From an uncultured Chthoniobacterales bacterium (GTDB lineage Bacteria > Verrucomicrobiota > Verrucomicrobiia > Chthoniobacterales > CAKUMP01): a stretch of 13,903 bases of DNA. The notes beneath the pieces were generated by a model. The model saw nothing but the letters and a program-made list of their open reading frames with translations. It was not told the DNA's origin and made no database searches. The DNA lies in the NCBI GenBank assembly GCA_934667795.1, contig CAKUMP010000032.1:1-13903 (forward strand), in the 5' to 3' direction. Below, piece by piece: positions 1 through 9,300 of the stretch (the first letter of the stretch is position 1; each line of letters starts with the position of its first letter). A program made the translations under genes and the position numbers.

Positions 1-8
1 CTGAATTT

Positions 9-2846
9 TTACTTGGTCAGATAAAAATTCCGGGTCTGTTGGCGGGGAAGTTCGACAGAAAATGTCTCAACCGTTTCGGCGACGATTTCTCCGGTCAGCA
101 TATCCCGCACAGTTGCAGTTTCCGGGAGACGAACTTGTACCTTACCGCCTTGCACGCCATGCATGCTCAGGACATTTCCTCGACAAACCACCACATTGCC
201 AGCTTCTGCGACGGGAGGAATACCCGCATCTGCGACAATAGCATGGAACAAATCCGGTCCCAGCCCGCCTGGACTTGCCACCAGCACCACTCGATGGTCA
301 CCTCGGTCTTTTAATGCATTCGCAACCTCTCCGCTGTCTGCATAACGCCCAAGAACTTCCACTTTTTCATCTTCAATCGCAAGACGCAACCCACGCAACG
401 TTTCATAAGCCGTTCCCTGACGTGGCCAGAGTTGATCAAAGGGCGCCCTGACTCCTGATTCCGCGACAACAGACAAATCCTCAAACGTTTCTCCTAAAGA
501 AACTTCTATCCCGGTTAACTGCGTAATGTTCTTTGCATCCACTCCCGTTTCGCGAACCAGGCCCGCTGTATGTACAAAAACCAGTGTTCTCCCCTCTTTT
601 GCCAGATTTTCCTGAATAAAACTAACTTGTTCCTCACTCAGGTACCAGGCGTTTAGAAATACCATGACTTCAAATTCCGGCAATTGCGGATCCATCAAGT
701 CTTCCAATCCGTAAATCGCCGGTGTCACGCCACTCAGAAAAAGTGAGGATCGCGTCATGTTTAATGACGGATACAGCAATTGGTTCTGATACGCCCTGCT
801 GATTGCCTGATTGGTCACCCCATCCGCAAACACCGCAACCTTTGGCTGGATATTCACTGTCGGCTCTGCTTGAACACGCTTGACGGCTTGAATTGATTCC
901 GCAACGCCTTCCCGCGCAAAATCCGCGTAAAAGGAACCACCTGCCATTGTATAATACCACTGCCCCATCCCGTACGCAGCCGCAATGCCTGTTTCCCGAC
1001 GGTTCACCGCATCAAACATTTCACGATTTTCCAACCTGCCCAGAATATTATAATCATAATAATCACTGGTATAGCGCGAGACTGCGGTTCGCAAATCCAG
1101 CTCACACAGCACCAGTTTATTGTGTAACCGTAAAGAGTCCACGCAACTGCTGAAGGTGCCACCACCCCAGCCCGGCCTCCGCCATGCACCGTAGTCCAAT
1201 GGAGAAACAAAGAAATCCAGATACTGCGAACGAAGCCTCGGGACTTCTCCATACGCGTTATTTTCTCGTCCATACATCGCGTCCTGGTAATAAGTCCCAA
1301 CTAATACAGGCTTCCCGGCATTTTTCTTCACCGCTTCGCCCAAACGATCTATCAACACGCCTTTGACCTGGCTTTCAAATGCCAGATAATCCATCACCGG
1401 CTTGTGCTTTTGCGGATCTAAAAAAACGGATTCCGCAACCCGCCGTTCCGCAATGGATGGCACACGCGCAGTCGCAAATGTGACTTCCGTATCTTTCCAT
1501 GCGGATTGAAATGCTTCTTCCGTTTCATACTGTTTTTCCAGCCATTTTCGAAATGCATTCACCCCAGCTAAACTGTAATCTCCATGATTTAAAACACCGG
1601 ATCGCGCCCAATGCCCCCATTGTCCATCATCCCCACCATATAACATCACGCCCACCACCCCTTTATAATAGGGTTTTGTTTTCATGTGCTCCAGCAATGC
1701 TTTTAACACCTCACTTGCATCTTTTGCATAAATTTCTGAACTCAAGGACGGACACCAAAACTCTTTTTCCGGGTCAATGCGCTCATTCCGATAAGCAATA
1801 TTGTGCACCTGACTCCCCACCCCTTTTTCACCTTTCTCATTTTGAATCACTTCATCCGGGTAACGCTCCCCCCAGTCTGCAAAAGGCGTTACCGCAACAC
1901 CCACCACAACCGCAATGTCCGGATCCACTCGCAACGCTCGCTCAATATTTTCATCCACAATCGAAAAATCATATTCCCCATGTCCCACCCACACTCCCGG
2001 ACGCACTTCCCCATCCACTAAACGATATGGCCCCATTCCAATCTGCACGACCTGTATCGACACCCCGGCGTCCATAAACATTTGATGCAAACTGTCTTGC
2101 GGATCCCAGTAGGTCCTCTGGTACAAAATCGGCGGAGAAGTTTGACTGCCCAAATCCAAAACACTCTGACGACTTGTCTGCTCCAGTTTTCCCTGCTTTT
2201 CCGGCAGAAGCTTCATCGCTTCCAGATATTTTTCCTCCTCCATCAGAACATCAAAAAAACGTTCTTTCCTGTTCCGATTTTCCTTCCCGGCAATTTCCAG
2301 CTTCATTCCACCCAGCAGAACCGTCCCCGGGTTCCCTGTCAGCACCGCAGAGAACTGCACATGCCGAGTTTCCGCTCCTGTTGTAAATGTCAAATACCGA
2401 GGAATCGTTTCCCCCTCCACACTCGGCAGCAACAACCGCAATTCCGGATGCGTCCGAACCGCCACTCCCACCGGTCGCTGATCCAGCTCAACATATTCTC
2501 GCCCCTGCAAACTTAAAAACATCCCGTACGCCCAATCCTCACAACGCACTCCCATGGTGACTTTATACGTCGTTCCCGGCTGCACATCCATCACAGGCCC
2601 CAGAATTTGTACAAACCCTTCCGCCTCCATCTTGCTCACCGCCAGCCAATCCCCATCCAGTTGATGCTTTACGATCACTCCACTTTCCACTTTCACTTCA
2701 TATTGCCCCGCCTCCACTTCTCGCACCCTCTGCTCTCCATACATTTTCCCGTTCCACAAAAATCCCCCCACCACATAAACACACAAGACCCAGTTCATTT
2801 TCCTCACCCAAAAACATCCGTTTCTTTGCTTCGTATTTCCAAACAT
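9..2846 (-). CDS. Secreted GH42-like (beta-galactosidase-fold) glycoside hydrolase
   Basis: Predicted exported carbohydrate-active enzyme of 945 residues, probably hydrolysing a glycan outside the cytoplasm; the substrate cannot be read from sequence. Residues 1-36 form a basic N-region (K6, R8, R15, K16) followed by a hydrophobic core, as in a signal peptide. Residues about 40-185 look like a beta-sandwich carbohydrate-binding domain. Residues about 240-660 resemble a clan GH-A TIM barrel, with a WDPQ segment near 247, GGDDGQW at 404-410 and LCELDL at 580-585. E582 is a candidate nucleophile. Residues about 668-865 resemble the amidotransferase-like trimerisation domain of GH42 enzymes, and 870-945 a small beta domain. 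The start is uncertain: GTG at 2807 gives a compact MRK signal peptide, and ATG at 2798 has a closely spaced GAGG before it. Oddity: glutamine (Q409) sits where related enzymes often have the acid/base glutamate. Family assignment is by fold-level resemblance and is moderately sure. Confidence 0.75.
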   Translation of the reverse strand: MFGNTKQRNGCFWVRKMNWVLCVYVVGGFLWNGKMYGEQRVREVEAGQYEVKVESGVIVKHQLDGDWLAVSKMEAEGFVQILGPVMDVQPGTTYKVTMGVRCEDWAYGMFLSLQGREYVELDQRPVGVAVRTHPELRLLLPSVEGETIPRYLTFTTGAETRHVQFSAVLTGNPGTVLLGGMKLEIAGKENRNRKERFFDVLMEEEKYLEAMKLLPEKQGKLEQTSRQSVLDLGSQTSPPILYQRTYWDPQDSLHQMFMDAGVSIQVVQIGMGPYRLVDGEVRPGVWVGHGEYDFSIVDENIERALRVDPDIAVVVGVAVTPFADWGERYPDEVIQNEKGEKGVGSQVHNIAYRNERIDPEKEFWCPSLSSEIYAKDASEVLKALLEHMKTKPYYKGVVGVMLYGGDDGQWGHWARSGVLNHGDYSLAGVNAFRKWLEKQYETEEAFQSAWKDTEVTFATARVPSIAERRVAESVFLDPQKHKPVMDYLAFESQVKGVLIDRLGEAVKKNAGKPVLVGTYYQDAMYGRENNAYGEVPRLRSQYLDFFVSPLDYGAWRRPGWGGGTFSSCVDSLRLHNKLVLCELDLRTAVSRYTSDYYDYNILGRLENREMFDAVNRRETGIAAAYGMGQWYYTMAGGSFYADFAREGVAESIQAVKRVQAEPTVNIQPKVAVFADGVTNQAISRAYQNQLLYPSLNMTRSSLFLSGVTPAIYGLEDLMDPQLPEFEVMVFLNAWYLSEEQVSFIQENLAKEGRTLVFVHTAGLVRETGVDAKNITQLTGIEVSLGETFEDLSVVAESGVRAPFDQLWPRQGTAYETLRGLRLAIEDEKVEVLGRYADSGEVANALKDRGDHRVVLVASPGGLGPDLFHAIVADAGIPPVAEAGNVVVCRGNVLSMHGVQGGKVQVRLPETATVRDMLTGEIVAETVETFSVELPRQQTRNFYLTK

Positions 2847-2922
2847 TTTTATGAAAAGTTAAGTTTAAATAAATTTCCTTCCCCGGGCATTTCGTTACCC
2901 CTGTCCCAACATCCACATAAGC

Positions 2923-2930
2923 AAACGCTT
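2923..2930. promoter_or_regulatory. Possible LacI-family operator core
   Basis: The 8-mer AAACGCTT matches the AANCGNTT core bound by many LacI-family sugar repressors and lies in the divergent region between the glycosidase and the dehydrogenase operon. The flanks match poorly to the longer CcpA/LacI consensus, and no LacI-type regulator gene is in the window. The location supports it; the sequence alone is weak. Confidence 0.25.
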
Positions 2931-2957
2931 TTCACCCCGTTTTAGCAATCCCCATAC

Positions 2958-2974
2958 AATGCAATTGTTGCATT
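2958..2974. promoter_or_regulatory. 17-bp palindrome, candidate operator
   Basis: AATGCAA-TTG-TTGCATT is a perfect inverted repeat with 7-bp arms and a 3-bp centre, the size of a dimeric repressor site. It lies 111 bp from the furthest upstream start of the minus-strand glycosidase and 137 bp before the plus-strand dehydrogenase start. A further copy of the half-site TTGCATT occurs at 3082-3088, 114 bp away on the same strand. The rest of the 265-bp intergenic region shows no convincing sigma-70 promoter by eye. The regulator is unknown. Confidence 0.4.
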
Positions 2975-3111
2975 CAGGAGTTTGGACATTGGAATTGCTC
3001 TGGCATGTGCTAATCCTGAACGTATTCCCCGAATAGCCACGTAATCATCGCATCAAATAAATTTCTGCTTGCTTCTCCAAGTTGCATTCCTATTGTCTGA
3101 TTAGTATTCAC

Positions 3112-3939
3112 ATGTCGGATACAAATAAAATTTTCTTTACGGGAGCCTTGGGAAGAATTGGCTCTAAAGTCCTCCCCCCCCTTGCAAAATCTCATTCGAT
3201 TTACGCGACCGACCTGGTAACCAGTTCTATTGCGAACATTCCGGTTACAGCGGTAGATTTCACGGATTTTGAATCTTTACTCGATCACCTGGAGGGATGT
3301 GACACGATTGTGCACTCTGCGATTGCATCGATCTGGCAATTTGCCGACCTGGAAGAATTAAAAGTGGGACTTTCCCGGGATCGTCAGCATGAATTCAATC
3401 AACTGGAAGTAAAAATCAATGTTTCAGGCACGTTGAATCTTCTGGAAGCAGCTGTCCGGAAAAACATCCGGAAATTTGTTTTTTTAAGCAGCATGACAGC
3501 AGTTCTGGGAGACCCTGGAATAACTTCACCTGACCAATACCCTGCTCCCACCAACAGCTATGCCTGCACCAAACTGTTTGGCGAGCAATGTGGTTTCGCC
3601 TTCCAGCGTCAACACCCGATGCAGTTTCTGGCATTACGTATTGGCCAGCCTTACCCGATTGGTCACTGGAAAGAACACCAGTGGATCAACAACCCCAGAA
3701 GTCGAGGGATGCTGGTGACGCTTCCCGACATCGCACGCGCGATTGATGCCGCATTGAACAATTCTTCGGTCCATTATGGCATTTACCATGTTGTCTCGCA
3801 CTCCGACTCACTTCACACGAGTCTCCAGCAGGGACAACAAATTCAATTTACCCCCCAGGATTACATCGAACCCGATGGAGCAATCCGTCCAGCAACCCCA
3901 CAAGAAATCCAACAATCTCTTGCCCTTACAACCTCATGA
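3112..3939 (+). CDS. NAD-dependent epimerase/dehydratase, uronate dehydrogenase-like SDR
   Basis: Soluble extended/atypical short-chain dehydrogenase of 275 residues, expected to oxidise or epimerise a sugar or sugar acid using NAD. Numbering from the ATG at 3112: the nucleotide-binding motif GALGRIG is at 11-17, and acidic D34 after the second strand favours NAD over NADP. An SSM serine pair lies at 126-128 and the catalytic pair Y150/K154 in YACTK. LRIGQPYP at 175-182 matches the substrate-side loop of the family. Size and the GRIG form of the glycine motif resemble uronate dehydrogenases (about 265 residues), but substrate assignment is inference. An in-frame TTG at 3082 would add ten residues; ATG at 3112 places the first beta-strand at the usual distance, so it is preferred. 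No Shine-Dalgarno is visible. It overlaps the next gene by 4 bp (ATGA) and is divergent from the glycosidase, suggesting a sugar-use operon. Confidence 0.85.
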   Translation: MSDTNKIFFTGALGRIGSKVLPPLAKSHSIYATDLVTSSIANIPVTAVDFTDFESLLDHLEGCDTIVHSAIASIWQFADLEELKVGLSRDRQHEFNQLEVKINVSGTLNLLEAAVRKNIRKFVFLSSMTAVLGDPGITSPDQYPAPTNSYACTKLFGEQCGFAFQRQHPMQFLALRIGQPYPIGHWKEHQWINNPRSRGMLVTLPDIARAIDAALNNSSVHYGIYHVVSHSDSLHTSLQQGQQIQFTPQDYIEPDGAIRPATPQEIQQSLALTTS

Positions 3940-5093
3940 AAACCTCCGATTCTGATTTTAAAATTGCTGTTCTCGCCACTATATTTCGTCATTATTCCCA
4001 TGCGGATGTCATTCTCAGCCGCTGGCAAAAACCCATGGAACGTGACCACGAATGGAATTGGAAAGGCGGCACAATGAAAATTGCTTCCCTGTTCGTGGAC
4101 CAGAAATTTGAAAATGACATGTCTGTGGATTACTGCCAAAAGCATGGCATCCCGATGTTTTCTTCGATTCGTGAGGCATTGACACTTGGAACGGATAAAC
4201 TTGCGGTCGATGCCGTCCTGATTATTGCAGAACATGGAAGTTATCGTACAACCAAATGGCAGCAGATTGAGTATCCGCGTGCAGAATTTTTCCATGCAGC
4301 GGTTGATGTAATGGAAGAATCCGGCCGTATCATTCCTGTTTTTAACGATAAACATATCGCCTGGTCGCCAGCACGCGTCGCCTCTGTCTGTGAGCGTGTC
4401 CGCCGTCTTAATATCCCTTATTTTGCGACCTCCACGCTTCCCCTTTCACCCAAAAACCCACCCCTGGCACCAGAGTTTCTGGATGATCCTAAATTATATG
4501 TTTCTGTCTGTAACAGTTCGCTCGACCCTCACGGCTACCATTCCTTTGAGTGGGCACAATCCCTGATCGAACAACGTAAAGGCGGAGAAGCCGGCCCGGA
4601 AAAGCTGACGGTTTATTCCGGTGAAAAACTCTGGAATTTCTTCGATGCACACCCTGACCTGAAACAGCACCTCAGCCTCGCCTTCGATCTTCTGGAACCA
4701 AAAGAAGACGAACCGAAATATACGCTCGAAGAGTTTCGAAAAGTCCATACCTGCGTTCCTCCTCAGGCGATGGATATTCTTCATCGTGACGGATTTCGTT
4801 CGATTTATGTCGCATTCCCCGGTGCTGCAAACGGGTGGGCATTTTCTGTTGAAAACAAAAAAGGAGAATCTCACCAGCGCAAATGTCTCCTGGGTGGTCT
4901 AGCCGCTTACGCCGCACATTTTGCCAACTTGAATAATGAATTGGAAAAATTCTATCGAACCCAAGTCCCGCCTACACCATTAGCTCGTGCAGAATTCGTA
5001 GCCGGATTGCTCGCCGAAGCACATGTTCTTCTCGATCACGATCGTACCGAACGCGTCTTCAGCCCAACCGAATACCCACCTTACTCCGTTTAA
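3936..5093 (+). CDS. Conserved protein of unknown function, N-terminal Rossmann-like
   Basis: Protein of 385 residues whose function I do not recognise. It resembles a family of uncharacterised proteins from Planctomycetes and related bacteria that I recall by pattern only. The N-terminus (KIAVLATIFRHYSHAD, 9-24) and the following SLFVDQ strand look like an alpha/beta, Gfo/Idh/MocA-like nucleotide-binding fold, but the classic glycine-rich GxGxxG motif is absent. Conserved-looking polar clusters are H19/H22, AEHGSY at 98-103, and FNDKHIAW at 136-143, which could line a metal or substrate site. Residues 310-385 look like a helical tail. No signal peptide or membrane segment is evident, so it is probably cytoplasmic. 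The start overlaps the dehydrogenase stop (ATGA), implying translational coupling and a joint role, perhaps in sugar-acid metabolism (inference). The stop is 3 bp from the convergent lepB stop. Confidence 0.8.
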   Translation: MKTSDSDFKIAVLATIFRHYSHADVILSRWQKPMERDHEWNWKGGTMKIASLFVDQKFENDMSVDYCQKHGIPMFSSIREALTLGTDKLAVDAVLIIAEHGSYRTTKWQQIEYPRAEFFHAAVDVMEESGRIIPVFNDKHIAWSPARVASVCERVRRLNIPYFATSTLPLSPKNPPLAPEFLDDPKLYVSVCNSSLDPHGYHSFEWAQSLIEQRKGGEAGPEKLTVYSGEKLWNFFDAHPDLKQHLSLAFDLLEPKEDEPKYTLEEFRKVHTCVPPQAMDILHRDGFRSIYVAFPGAANGWAFSVENKKGESHQRKCLLGGLAAYAAHFANLNNELEKFYRTQVPPTPLARAEFVAGLLAEAHVLLDHDRTERVFSPTEYPPYSV

Positions 5094-5096
5094 GAT

Positions 5097-6227
5097 TTAA
5101 TGGATCAAGCCCCAGTGCTTGGTGAAGGGCCAATAGACAAGCAGACCACGTCCAATGACATTTTGTTCTTCGACCACGCCCCAGTTTCGACTGTCGGAGC
5201 TGTGGTAGCTGTTATCTCCCAATGCAAAATACGTGTTGGGGGGTAATTGAAATGTCTCACCCGGATTTCCCAGATAATCAAACTGATGCCCACGCGCATC
5301 GCCATTGGAATACCCCTGATACCCATTTTCCGAGCGGATCACGCGAGCAATTCCCGGTTCTACTGCCTGCACCCCATTCACGGTCAGCACCGGCGGATCA
5401 ATCGACAACACATCTCCTCCAACCCCCACCAATCGTTTAATGTAAAACTGCGAAGAAACTCCCGGTGGCAACGTCTGTTCAATTTTCTTGATCCCCGTCG
5501 TACGAAAAACAAAAACATCTCCGCGTTTTGGACGGACAAAATGATAACTCATTTTATCCACCAGAACCTGGTCCCCCGTATCAATATACCCTTTTGCAAC
5601 CGACTCGCCTTTACGATACACACGTTTCGCACGAATCCCGAACTGCTGCACCAAAACCTGGCTCGGAGCAAACACCGTATGCTTCTGCCCATTTTTCATC
5701 ACCAGCGTTGTATAGGTAAACAAAGGCAGCTTTCGTTTCTCTTCCAGGTGCACCACATAATTATCATCCCCTTCCGAAACAATATTCACATACGTCCGGC
5801 CATACTTGATAAATTCCCATGCTTTTTGTATCCCACCCGGCTGTTCCTCTTCATTTGGATAAGCAATGACCCCGTTTAAAGTCGGTTGCATCGATCCCGT
5901 CGGGATTTTAAACGGCTGGACAAAATACGCTTTAATGCCTACCACCATGACAATCACCACCAGAATTACTTCACAGTTTTCGCGAATCGATGCATGTTTC
6001 GGCATCGGAAAATGCTGACCAAACACCGCTTCCGTTTTTTCTACCGCCTTATGGATTTCCTCATCCTTACGGTCCTTGATCGCCTGTTTTAGCTCCGCAA
6101 GTGTAAGTTCACATTCCCGAACTTTTTCTGGTGCCAGTAAATCCCGTCGATAATCCAGCAGTTTTTTTGCCCCTTGTACGACTTCCTTTGCCTGCTTGAT
6201 GCTTTTTTTTTCAAAAATCCAAAACAT
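5097..6227 (-). CDS. lepB: Signal peptidase I with N-terminal extension and large insertion
   Basis: Membrane-bound serine/lysine protease (S26 family) that removes signal peptides from exported proteins at the outer face of the inner membrane. Of 376 residues, 1-80 are charged and helical, probably cytoplasmic coiled coil. One transmembrane segment spans about 85-102. The catalytic serine is S112 in PTGSMQPT. Box C-like VDKMSYHFVRPKRGDV is at 223-238, the general-base lysine is K264 in YIKRLVGVGGD, and box E GDNSYHSSDSRNWG is at 337-350. All catalytic motifs are intact. The S-K spacing is 152 residues against 55 in E. coli LepB, because about 95 extra residues (roughly 122-215) sit between boxes B and C; this insert is beta-rich and charged. 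The start ATG lacks a Shine-Dalgarno sequence. The gene lies 92 bp downstream of uvrA on the same strand and may be partly read from it. Confidence 0.95.
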   Translation of the reverse strand: MFWIFEKKSIKQAKEVVQGAKKLLDYRRDLLAPEKVRECELTLAELKQAIKDRKDEEIHKAVEKTEAVFGQHFPMPKHASIRENCEVILVVIVMVVGIKAYFVQPFKIPTGSMQPTLNGVIAYPNEEEQPGGIQKAWEFIKYGRTYVNIVSEGDDNYVVHLEEKRKLPLFTYTTLVMKNGQKHTVFAPSQVLVQQFGIRAKRVYRKGESVAKGYIDTGDQVLVDKMSYHFVRPKRGDVFVFRTTGIKKIEQTLPPGVSSQFYIKRLVGVGGDVLSIDPPVLTVNGVQAVEPGIARVIRSENGYQGYSNGDARGHQFDYLGNPGETFQLPPNTYFALGDNSYHSSDSRNWGVVEEQNVIGRGLLVYWPFTKHWGLIH

Positions 6228-6265
6228 AATTGATTACCCGGGTTTTTTATTTTTTAAACATCCTG

Positions 6266-6293
6266 ATCATATTCTTTTCGAAATAATTTTGAA
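6266..6293 (-). promoter_or_regulatory. Possible sigma-70 promoter for lepB
   Basis: Reading the minus strand, TTCAAA (6293-6288, 4/6 to the -35 consensus) and TATGAT (6271-6266, 5/6 to the -10 consensus) are separated by 16 bp in the uvrA-lepB gap. Transcription would start near 6259, about 32 nt before the lepB ATG. The region is AT-rich, so chance matches are likely. Confidence 0.35.
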
Positions 6294-6319
6294 GATAATA
6301 CGCAAATCCCGGTCCATTT

Positions 6320-9300
6320 TTAGCACAAGTGTTTGCCGTCGAATAAATCTTTTAAGAATGGGGCGATCCGGCTTTTCTTCGATTTGGCGACTTCTTCCGG
6401 TGTTCCGAATGCCACGACTTCCCCACCGCCGTCTCCTGCTTCCGGACCGATATCAATTAAATGATCGGCCTCAGCAATAACGCTCACATTATGTTCGATC
6501 ACCAGCACGGAATTCCCTTCCTCTACCAGACGATGCAGGACTTTCAGCAATTGCTCAACGTCTGCCATGTGCAATCCAATCGTCGGTTCCTCCAGGAGAT
6601 AAACCGTAGATTTGGTGGGGCGTCCCTGACGAAGCAACGCTTCTGCTGCGCGCCCGGTTCCTCGTTTCAACTGACTGACCAGTTTCAATCGCTGTGCTTC
6701 CCCACCACTGAGCGTGGGGCTTGGCTGTCCCAATCGCAAATACCCTAATCCCGTTTCCACTAATAACCCTAATGGACGCTGGATTTTGGGAAAACTTGCA
6801 AAAAACTCTGCCGCTTCCGCAATCGTCATATCCATTACATCGCCAATGCTTTTATCCTGATACCGGATTTCCAGTGTCTGTGCGTTATAACGTTTCCCCT
6901 CGCACTCATCACACGGGATATAACTCGCAGGCAAAAAGCTCATTTCCATTTTAATCACCCCTTGCCCCGCACAGGTCTCACACCGCCCCCCATCATTATT
7001 AAATGAAAAACGGCCTGCCTGATACCCTCGCATCCGCGATTCCGGTAACTGCGCAAATACTTTGCGAATTTCGTCAAATACCTTGATGTAAGTCGCAGGG
7101 GTGGAACGCGAAGTTTTCCCAATCGGACTCTGATCCACTTCATACACCGCTTCGACATGCTCCGCCCCCTCAATAGAATCATAGGGCTGCAAAACATACT
7201 GGTTTTTCGCACGTCTGCCCACCCGTCGTACTCCTGACTTCAATGCCGGCAACAGCACCCCTCGCATCAAGGAACTTTTCCCTGATCCAGATACTCCAGA
7301 TAATACCACCAGACGCCCCAGCGGAATATCCACATCTACTTCTTTCAGGTTATTTGCTCTGGCTCCACGTAACTGCAGCCATTGAATATCCTCTCCACAA
7401 GAGCGGCGCTCTTCATGGATTTTAAAATAGCCACTCCTCTGCAAATATTGTCCGGTCAACGATTGTTTGGTCTTTTTAATTTGTGCCACCGTCCCCTCGG
7501 ACACAATCGTTCCACCATGTTGTCCGGCGCCCGGCCCCAGGTCAATAATCCGATCCGCACGACGCATGGTCTCTTCATCATGCTCCACCACAATCAGGGA
7601 GTTTCCTTTCCCTTTCAAAATTTCCAGCGTATCCAGCAAGGCCACATTGTCCCGCGGATGCAGTCCAATGGTCGGTTCATCCAGCACATAAAGAACGCCT
7701 CGTAAGTTCGATCCCAATTGCGCTGCAAGACGAATCCGCTGGCTCTCTCCCCCACTTAATGTCTTTGCTGAACGCCCCAGAGCCAGATAACTCAAGCCCA
7801 CTTTTTTCATGAACTCCAGTCGTTGTTCAATTTCCGGTAAAATAGTTTCCCCAATCGTCCGCTTCGTTCCTGTTAATTTTAACGCGCCTAACAGCTCTTC
7901 CGCATGTTGAATGGAAGCTCTTGCAAACTGATCGATTCCCACGCCATCCACAAAGACATTACGTGCGGTCCGATTGATTCTTGCTCCTTCACATTGCGGA
8001 CATGCCTGGCGTTCCCCTTCATCCGAATTTTCCATCGCCTTCTCTTCTTCCAGTTCCTCTTCCAGAACAGATTCCGCACGATCGACACTGCTGGGGCGGA
8101 AATTCAGAATTTCTCCAAACCCACGGCAAGTTGCACACCAGCCATGCGGCGAGTTAAACGAAAACATTCTGGGATCCAGTTCTTCAAATGCCAACCCACA
8201 AGATGGGCAGGACATTTCCCGACTGAGAATATGTACTTTCCCATTTTTGTCCAATACCTTGGCAGTCCCTTTTCCAATTTCCAGTGCTCGTTTTACTGCG
8301 CCTTGAATTTCATTTAAATGAGACGGACTTCCTTCTCCCACCACCACATCAATGGTATGTTCCCGATAGCGATCCAGCTTTTGAAACCCTTCCACGGGCA
8401 CAAAATTTCCATCTACGAGCAAAAGTTCGTATCCTTTTTTCTCTGCCCATTTTGCGACATCCGTATGGAACCCTTTTCGCGCTTTCACCAGCGGTGCCAA
8501 TATCCGCACTCTCCCTTTTTTCGCCATCACTTCCACCTGCTCCGCAATCGTCCCCACACTCTGTTTCTCCACCGAAACTTCACAGTCCGGACAATACTGC
8601 TCACCCACTTTCGCATACAATAACCGCAGAAAATGATAAATCTCCGTGACCGTCGCTACGGTGGATTTTCCACCTCCACGTGTGACGCGCTGTTCAATTG
8701 CCACGGTTGGCGGCAACCCCGAAATGAGATCCACATCCGGTTTCTCCAATTGCTCCACAAATTGTCGCGCATACGGTGACATACTATCCAGAAAACGGCG
8801 TTGCCCCTCACTGAAAATAATATCAAATGCCAGCGTCGATTTTCCTGATCCACTCAACCCCGTCACAATCACCATTTTATCCCGAGGAATTTCCACCGAA
8901 ATATTTTTCAGATTATGCTCACGCGCACCGTGCACCATAATCCCCGTGCTCCGCGCCACCCGTCCGGCCCGCTCGCCTGCATCCGCATCCGTTTCTTCCT
9001 CCACAATCCGTCCTTCCAACGCCGGACGCAAATACTGTCCCGTCCAGGACTTTTTACATGTCGCAACTTTTTCCGGCGTCCCCTCGACCACAATATATCC
9101 CCCACCATCTCCCGCTTCAGGTCCCAGATCAATGACATGATCCGCACACTTGATGACATCCACATTATGCTCAATCACCACCAGGCTGTTCCCCTGCTCC
9201 ACCAGCCGCTCAAAAACTTTGATCAACATCGCAATATCATCAAAATGCAATCCTGTGGTCGGCTCATCAAAAATCAATAAGGCATTCCCGGCCTTCTTTT

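Noticed and set aside
1499..2077. Long plus-strand open frame opposite the glycosidase (192 codons)
   Set aside because: Rich in Pro and His with no recognisable motif, lying entirely antisense to a protein with clear domains; it is a shadow frame.
5247..5879. 210-codon plus-strand open frame opposite lepB
   Set aside because: Antisense to the catalytic region of lepB and of low-complexity composition; no independent support.
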